NCBI GenBank assembly: GCA_963854835.1
Contig: OY978528.1
Location: 52,114,508 to 52,178,507, forward strand
Direction of reading: 5' to 3'
Length of the DNA stretch: 64,000 bases
Origin: Megamerina dolium
Lineage: Eukaryota > Arthropoda > Insecta > Diptera > Megamerinidae
Every line of letters begins with the position of its first letter. The first letter of the stretch is position 1. Below, in pieces: positions 58,540-64,000 of this stretch. A model generated the notes under the pieces. It was given only the letters and a program-made list of their open reading frames with translations. It was not told the origin of the DNA and ran no database searches. A program made the translations under genes and the position numbers.

Positions 58540-59136
58540 CTAGGCGACGGGGCTTGGCGAAAACAGGTTGTCCATTATATGATGAGTAACATCGTGGGTG
58601 GTGTTGTTGATTGAATGCTGTGATTGTGTAATTCTAAGGAATTGTTTGAGAAGTACTTGAAACGTGTCGTTGATGTCGATGGTAGATAAACCTAGAATCG
58701 GTGATTCGATGGTCGCAATACTGCAATTGCTAGCCATATTAGTGTTGCCATCAAACAGTTTACGCTGCCGCATACTTATTATCAAATTATGATGACCCAA
58801 GAAGTCTGCGCCTAAAATAGGTTGAGAAACTTCTGCAATTACAAAATTCCATGCAAAAGGTCGACGTAAGCCTAAATTAAGTGTTAAGCTTTTTTCACCA
58901 TATGTCTTAATCGGCGATTTATTCGCAGCAAATAAAAAAATGTTGTTGTCCGGAGACTTTAGTTGATGTCGGTTAGGAGGGATAACGCTGACTTCCGCTC
59001 CGGTATCCACGAGAAATTTTAAATTTGAATTTTTATCAAAAATTATAAGACGGCGGTGTAGAACTTTTTGTCTGTCATTTACCGTCGATAGTGACAGACT
59101 GCTCAGTTTAAATTTTCGCTGCATGGCTCTTTGCAT
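58540..59136 (-). CDS. Ty3/Gypsy aspartic protease region
   Basis: Minus-strand frame in -1 phase relative to gag. The active site is [16 protein letters not shown] (DTG at residues 44-46), followed later by [10 protein letters not shown], the usual second conserved segment of retroviral-type proteases. The written ATG at 59136 lies inside the gag overlap and is probably not used. Entry from gag by -1 frameshifting is the better reading. The frame ends TAG at 58540-58542, about 35 bp past the point where the RT frame takes over. Confidence 0.85.
   Translation of the reverse strand: MQRAMQRKFKLSSLSLSTVNDRQKVLHRRLIIFDKNSNLKFLVDTGAEVSVIPPNRHQLKSPDNNIFLFAANKSPIKTYGEKSLTLNLGLRRPFAWNFVIAEVSQPILGADFLGHHNLIISMRQRKLFDGNTNMASNCSIATIESPILGLSTIDINDTFQVLLKQFLRITQSQHSINNTTHDVTHHIMDNLFSPSPVA
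58574..58580 (-). other. Protease/RT frame lesion
   Basis: Protease-frame sequence ending THHI is followed at once by RT-frame sequence beginning [14 protein letters not shown], and the phase changes by -1 here. No slippery heptamer is present, and one or two residues usual in related elements appear to be missing. A small deletion is therefore more likely than programmed frameshifting. Confidence 0.65.
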
Positions 59137-59954
59137 TTTTTAGCCTTAGAGCCGAATTTTCTGTGGTACCAACATTTTCCATTGGATTGAGCTTCTTCAC
59201 GAGTATTACTACGATTACGAATGCCGGAATTGGATCTGTTACGACTACGCGAGCGTTGAAATAGTGTCTTCAAACTAGCGACTTCTCTTGTTAATTGCTG
59301 TAGTTGTTGTTGTAAAGTTGTGTTGTTTGTTGACGTAGCTTTTGCCAGTGAAAGTTCCTGAACTGATGAATTGTCGTTGACTTCTGATATTTTATCGGCC
59401 ATTACAGCGATATTGTCAAGAGTCTCACGACTTATCGAAATTATGGTACGCATCTGGTTTGGTAAACGCGTCATCCACATAGATTTCAAAAAAGCGTCAT
59501 CGACCTGGTTACCGGCCAAATTTTTCATTTCCCGAAGAAGTTGCGATGGTCGCATATCCCCAAGTTCTATGTCTTGCAAAAGTTTTTTTAACCGTTTCTG
59601 TTCAGAGTCGGCGAATTCTTCCCGCAAACGTTTTTTAAGGGTTGCATACTGATTTTCCTTTGGCATGTTCAATATGATGTCACTCACCTGGGACAAAATT
59701 GTACCATCGATAGCTGCTACCACGGTGTGGTACTTAGTCAGCTCGGCCGTTATCCCGGCTGTGGCAAATTGCGACTCAATTTGAGAGAACCAAAGTTCTG
59801 GGCGAGCATGCCAAAATGGGGGAATCTTCACGGAAATGCGTGCCAATTCTTCGGTGTGTTGACCTGAGGCTGTTGGTAGATTCCGTAATGGTGGTGGTGG
59901 TAAATTATGTGAGGCACCAGGAAGAACGTCTGCATTCTTGCCATCGGTGTCCAT
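59103..59954 (-). CDS. gag: Ty3/Gypsy Gag with CHCC-type finger
   Basis: 283 codons from MDTDGKNADV to TGA at 59103-59105. The capsid-like region (about 45-190) contains IPPFWHARPELWFSQIESQF and LREMKNLAG, typical of Ty3/Gypsy Gag in insects. The C-terminus is basic (RSRSRNRSNSG) and ends in [18 protein letters not shown], a Cys-His-Cys-Cys finger. The ATG follows the primer site by about 18 bp, and no competing upstream ATG exists. The last codons lie in the frameshift site that leads to protease. Confidence 0.92.
   Translation of the reverse strand: MDTDGKNADVLPGASHNLPPPPLRNLPTASGQHTEELARISVKIPPFWHARPELWFSQIESQFATAGITAELTKYHTVVAAIDGTILSQVSDIILNMPKENQYATLKKRLREEFADSEQKRLKKLLQDIELGDMRPSQLLREMKNLAGNQVDDAFLKSMWMTRLPNQMRTIISISRETLDNIAVMADKISEVNDNSSVQELSLAKATSTNNTTLQQQLQQLTREVASLKTLFQRSRSRNRSNSGIRNRSNTREEAQSNGKCWYHRKFGSKAKKCKEPCSENLN
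59109..59115 (-). promoter_or_regulatory. -1 frameshift slippery heptamer A AAT TTA
   Basis: In the gag frame the codons read GAA AAT TTA AAC TGA, so the heptamer A AAT TTA fits X XXY YYZ and sits one codon before the stop. Slipping back one base gives AAA TTT and enters the protease frame exactly. The same heptamer works in Rous sarcoma virus gag-pol. A downstream stem or pseudoknot was not evaluated. Confidence 0.78.
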
Positions 59955-59971
59955 TGGGCTGTGTTCTTTTT

Positions 59972-59985
59972 GTCGGGGTCACCAA
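59972..59985 (-). promoter_or_regulatory. Primer binding site, tRNA-Trp
   Basis: Minus-strand TGGTGACCCCGAC, two bases after the LTR end. It matches the complement of the 3' terminus of insect tRNA-Trp (GTCGGGGTCACCA) for 13 nt. Confidence 0.82.
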
Positions 59986-59986
59986 A

Positions 59987-60249
59987 TGTAGAGGATGATA
60001 TACTTACGATGATGAAGCAGATAGATCAAATTAAACAAATATAGTTAATTCTTAAATTAACTTAAAACTATTTATTTAATGAAAAAAGATTGAATATAAA
60101 AAAAGACTTAAGCGTCTGTACGATCAAAAAAGAAGAATGTTCTAGCAGAATCTTAACAATCTCAATCTTAATCTCAACAATCATTAGCGTTGCCAAAGTG
60201 TACAAAATAATGTTGTTGCCAGATCGTATGTGGGGGAACGTACGCCACA
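59987..60249 (-). repeat. 5' LTR, 263 bp
   Basis: On the minus strand it runs from TGTGGCGTACG (60249) to CCTCTACA (59987), TG...CA, and is followed by the primer site. It contains a 21-bp segment (about 60160-60181) that duplicates its neighbour and is absent from the other LTR. A TTAAATAAAT-type segment near 60075 could serve as poly(A) signal. Confidence 0.85.
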
Positions 60250-63200
60250 ATGCTATAATATAGTGATTATTTTGTCAAAAGTACTGCCATACAAAATAAA
60301 AAGCAATGCAAATTTTCGATTTACAATGGAATTATCGGTATTGGGACATCAAAAATTGAAAAAAAAAAATAAAAATTGCACGTGCAGCAGGGTACACCTG
60401 ATAGAAGTAAAACATCTTAAAAAACCCAAATCAGCTATTAACACCACATTGTATGAATTCATCTTGAATTTAGTCAAAAATAGTGCGAAGTCATTCCCGT
60501 ATACACATTTAGAATAGTTTTAATACTTCTTCGAAATGAAAGAAGCAATACTTGATTGAAAATAGGAGACTTACGAAAAGAGAGCCGAAAGCGAATAAAA
60601 GGAACAGTTCTACCTTCTCTTAAGGCCATCTTTCCGCTGATCCACTGCCTATCGAAAAGAACGTAGCATTTGATTTGCTCATTTTACGAATTGAACAATC
60701 TTTCAACGCAAGTATTTCTTAAGTGGTTAAGGATACCCAAAACTGAAAAGTTTTTGTAAAATTTCAGATCACGCACTTGAATTTAATATATAGATTGGTC
60801 TTATTTCAGACACAAAAACTTTTGCGTGAAATACATTTTGTTTGTGATCGAGGGAGACACTGGAAAGAGAGAGGGGTTTTTGTTTCAGGTATATGAGACA
60901 CGCTTTGTCCTTATCATTCGTATTCAGTATTAGGATTATCCTACAATTGTGGCAAATCTACGACTTTTTTCATTTCTACCGCAAAAGTTTATCTTTTAAT
61001 GTAAGTACATACATTTGTAATTTAATTTCGATAAGCGATTTTTTTAATGCTTTTACACGTGTAACAATTGAACATGAAATTAATATTTTTGTTTATACAT
61101 TAGTAATATATGTGAAACATTACACTTTTTGTAGAATAATAAAAAACGACTTGATAAACATCATCTTTTACTACCACTAAATTTTAGACTCTACTACAAT
61201 TTTTTTTCATTATGAACACTGTTCGTAATTTCAAACATTATGAAAACAATCGAAGTTCACATGTCGCCGAGAAACATTTTTGCCAGTGTAAACGCGAACC
61301 AAACATCAAAAGTGAATTGAAAATATTTTTGATGCAAATGTTTTTGTGTCTAAATCCGGACTAAGACAAAAGCAAAAACACTACCAAACGCCACATAAGC
61401 AAACAACAACCACGTATCTTCGTGGTCAGCCAGCAATTAATAATTGATTGCTGATTGTTAACTTTCCCGGTAAGAATTATCCAGCAACGAAATTTTAGAG
61501 AGTAAAAAGAATTCTCTCTTAAACAGAAAAATATCAAAAAAAAAAGTAAACAAACAGCGATTTGTAAAACTTTCAATTTAACAGAAACAGCTGATTGTGA
61601 ATATCAATTTCAATATCAAATCAATAACAAAAGGAAGCGCTTCCAAGCAATTTGCCTCAAGAACGCATAGTTTTTTTGCTGAATACTGGTTCAAACGACT
61701 CTAATTAACTAATAAAACCTTTTCTAAAACCTAATTCGATGGTAATTTGTTATTTAAATTTATACACAATACAAGAATATTTTGTTGTTGTAAAAACCTG
61801 TAAGTTCTCTCACAGTGAACTGTCATTTTACGCTCTCATTTTCTCTCTCGTTGCAAGTTTTTTGGTGTCAACAAACACCATTTGACAAAAATAATGATAA
61901 TTTGTACGAATTTGTACGAATTTTCTGTAAACAAAAACACCTAATATTTTTACTTTGTTGCTTTTGCCAACAATAATAGAAACAAAGATTGCGCCCATCA
62001 AAAATTTTTCTAGATGTGACGTCACAATAGTTCAGCTGCGAGAGAAGATGACAAAATGGCGAACAAATTGAAAAGAAAAATATAAACCATGCGGAATAAT
62101 GAATGAATAATTTAACTCTTAGGACAACGTCACATTCTGTAACATTCTGCAAGGCAATGAAAACCGATTAGAGGTAAAAGATTGGCGCACCTTAATATTT
62201 TGTCGTCCGTGTGCTTTCGCATAAAATGCGTAATCGTTATTATCAGAGTTGCCAGTTTAGCCTTGTTGAGACTAGATCTACCTTTTTTTCTTTTGTCATT
62301 TAGCTTAGAAATTTAGGATTTAGCTTCGTGGGTTTTTCTCTATTCCTTTCTTATTTTCAAACTAGCTTTTTTTAAGGGCAATCCTCCATACATAAAATAC
62401 AAGATATTGTATAAATTCAGTGCAACACTGTGTTACAAAGCGAAGAGAATTTTTTTATGGGAATCATCATCTAGCAGCATCACATTTGCTCCAACATATT
62501 TGACGCCATTATCATTCTTTTCTGTTATATAGTGAGCTGTGTTGCGGGGAGTATTTGTTTCATTTACAGGATATACAAGCAAAAAGTTCGAGTATATTGG
62601 CTTACTGACAAAAGATTCGACATTACAAATTGCAACCAAAACTTTGACCTTATTGCGAATTCGACACAGCTACAGTACCTTTTTGTAGTATGTTGAAATA
62701 GTCTGCCGCTGTTCGCTAAATTCACGTTATTTAGTTGTTAGAACGAAAGGGCTTTATTTAATAATTGTAATAATAAGTATTATTTAATACTTTTAGGAAA
62801 GTAATTTCTTATATATTTGGTGCTTCGATTGTTAAAAATAAAATATAAACTCTTTATGAAATGTTGAAAAGGCTAACAATATTTAACTTTTTTTGTGCCT
62901 CTAAGATTTTTTAGAGTTTCTATTTGGCAGATCTAGCATTTTTGAAGTAAAACTTCTTAAGCAACGGTGTCGCTGATTAGAATGGAATATATAGCATAGA
63001 GAAAGGGAGAATGAGAAGGAAAGCAACGTATGCACAACGATACAAATCAAGAATGATAGAAATAAAGATTGCGCCCTGAATAAACAGTTATCTTTTTTGG
63101 TTTGAATTTGACAGTCAACTCTTCGTTTGACGTCATAAACGAAAAGAAACTTGACCAAAAAGGGCAACTAAATTTTAATAACTCTTGCGTTAATTAGTTT

Positions 63201-63269
63201 CTGCAGGTGATCAAGACCTTTCAACCACAAAAATAATTTGATTTGCAAGGACCATATAATAAATGATGA
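60250..63269. other. Intergenic sequence, no gene recognised
   Basis: AT-rich. The 13-mer aaagattgcgccc occurs twice (about 61984-61996 and 63065-63077), near TGACGTCA-like segments (62017 and 63129). This may mark copies of one unidentified repeat. A short ttcgacattac...attgc echo of the 6.8 kb repeat lies at 62605-62665. No supported coding frame. Confidence 0.4.
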
Positions 63270-63545
63270 CTTTATAAGCCTCAAGCAAAATGCATATACG
63301 ATATTTATATAATCTTCTACAATATTCTCACGAATATTGGCCTCGAAGATATTGCAGTCTATATATGTCACAAATTAAGTCACGAAGTGGGAGACATTGC
63401 GATTCAGGATGGCGCTGATTCAACTTATACCTGGGTAAATCACCTGAGTGAAGATGATCTATCAAAACCTACCAAAGAACTCGTGGTTCAATTGAACTCG
63501 CTTGAAAATATTTTTAACGCAATTAATGGAAATCATAACAAATAA
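63270..63545 (+). pseudogene. Unidentified coding-like fragment without start codon
   Basis: Frame of 91 codons bounded by TGA on the left and TAA on the right, with no ATG. Its composition is protein-like, unlike the surrounding AT-driven frames. Segments include NIGLEDIAVYICHKLSHEVG, DIAIQDGADSTYTWVNHLSE and ELVVQLNSLENIFNAING. Downstream, VIKFFWAMMFLS-like sequence continues in another frame. It may be the C-terminal part of a transposon-encoded protein or an exon of a decayed gene. I do not recognise the family. Confidence 0.4.
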
Positions 63546-63784
63546 TTTTGTACAAAAACATATTGAGCAATCTTCCAGTATTAAATGCAATATTAAGGTA
63601 ATTAAATTTTTCTGGGCAATGATGTTCTTAAGTATTTGAAAAGGTAACAAAGAAATTGAAGCCGGTCACGAGAAAAAAGAAAATACACTAAAATAGTAAC
63701 TTAGTTTTTATTAATTAATTAATTCTTTTTTTAATTCTTGATATAAATATTTAATTCTTTTTTTAATATTCATACATGTATACG

Positions 63785-64000
63785 TGGGTGCCGTGGCTCA
63801 GTGGTTAGTGTGTTGGCCTTCTGATCTATAGGCTGTGGTTCAATCCCCGGCTCATGCATAACAAATTTAATATCGAAAAGATTTTTCTTTCGAACGGTAC
63901 CCACCTGTCGGCAAGCAATTGGCAATTCTTCCGACAGTAACAATTTGCCATGAAATAGCGTCTAGAAGAACTCTGTGACAAAGCCCAGAAAAAGTGATGT
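63785..64000 (+). mobile_element. tRNA-derived SINE, cut by the window end
   Basis: Head GGGTGCCGTGGCTCAGTGG, B-box GGTTCAATCCCCGGC and the family body to GAAAAAGTGATGT, where the window stops. The sequence is very close to the main-subfamily consensus. Confidence 0.93.

Larger units (their letters stand above)
55774..60249 (-). mobile_element. Ty3/Gypsy retrotransposon, CsRn1/Kabuki-like, with LTRs
   Basis: On the minus strand the order is 5' LTR, primer site, gag, protease, RT, RNase H, integrase, polypurine tract, 3' LTR. Clade assignment rests on three features: a Gag finger of CxxHxxxGxxxxxCxxPC type (CHCC instead of CCHC), a primer site complementary to tRNA-Trp, and a GPF/Y-type integrase tail. 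All are described for the CsRn1 group. There is no envelope gene. The copy is complete in domain content, but a frame lesion between protease and RT and an altered RT motif suggest it is inactive. No target duplication can be read at the ends. Confidence 0.9.

Overview
The window reads as a gene-poor, AT-rich, transposon-dense stretch of insect nuclear DNA. Short 67-90 bp introns, TATA boxes, several mariner lineages including a DD41D (rosa-type) copy, RTE/Jockey-type LINE debris and a CsRn1-like Ty3/Gypsy element point to a cyclorrhaphan fly, most likely a tephritid fruit fly. The species call is inference; nothing here names a species.

Only two host genes can be supported, and both need a spliced start. 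(1) At 5770-6411 (+) there is a 183-residue histidine-rich protein with an N-terminal hydrophobic segment. Its first five codons lie in a tiny first exon, and a TATA box sits about 130 bp upstream. (2) At 27090-28596 (-) there is a 479-residue secreted Thr/Asn/Gln-rich glycoprotein. Its ATG is followed at once by a GTAAGG donor, so the start codon is the only codon in exon 1. They share no recognisable domain, and no operon-like or pathway link is visible.

Most of the rest is mobile DNA. A tRNA-derived SINE is present in at least eleven copies or fragments, several with clear target-site duplications. It exists in two forms that share the tRNA-like head but differ in the 3' half. Six mariner-superfamily copies (irritans-like, mellifera-like, rosa-like DD41D and an internally deleted copy) are all broken. 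LINE remnants include two reciprocally deleted RTE-type copies near 3 and 26 kb, an RTE 3' tail at 21.6 kb, an RTE reverse-transcriptase scrap at 36.4 kb, RNase H/Cys-His tails at 31 and 45.7 kb, and a Jockey-type reverse transcriptase at 46.5 kb that is cut by a SINE.

The best preserved element is a Ty3/Gypsy retrotransposon on the minus strand, 55.77-60.25 kb. It has a tRNA-Trp primer site, gag, protease, pol and a polypurine tract. Gag and protease are joined by a canonical -1 slippery heptamer, while a small lesion separates protease from reverse transcriptase. Several non-autonomous inverted-repeat elements are visible: about 870 bp at 10.5 kb, 168 bp at 6.5 kb, 200 bp at 39.6 kb and about 295 bp at 43.9 kb. 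The most striking is a nested foldback structure at 32.94-34.02 kb, in which two pairs of inverted arms interlock.

Simple repeats (TA, CAG, AAAGC-type) and a ~310 bp tandem array complete the picture. Large spans have no recognisable content and are stated as such.
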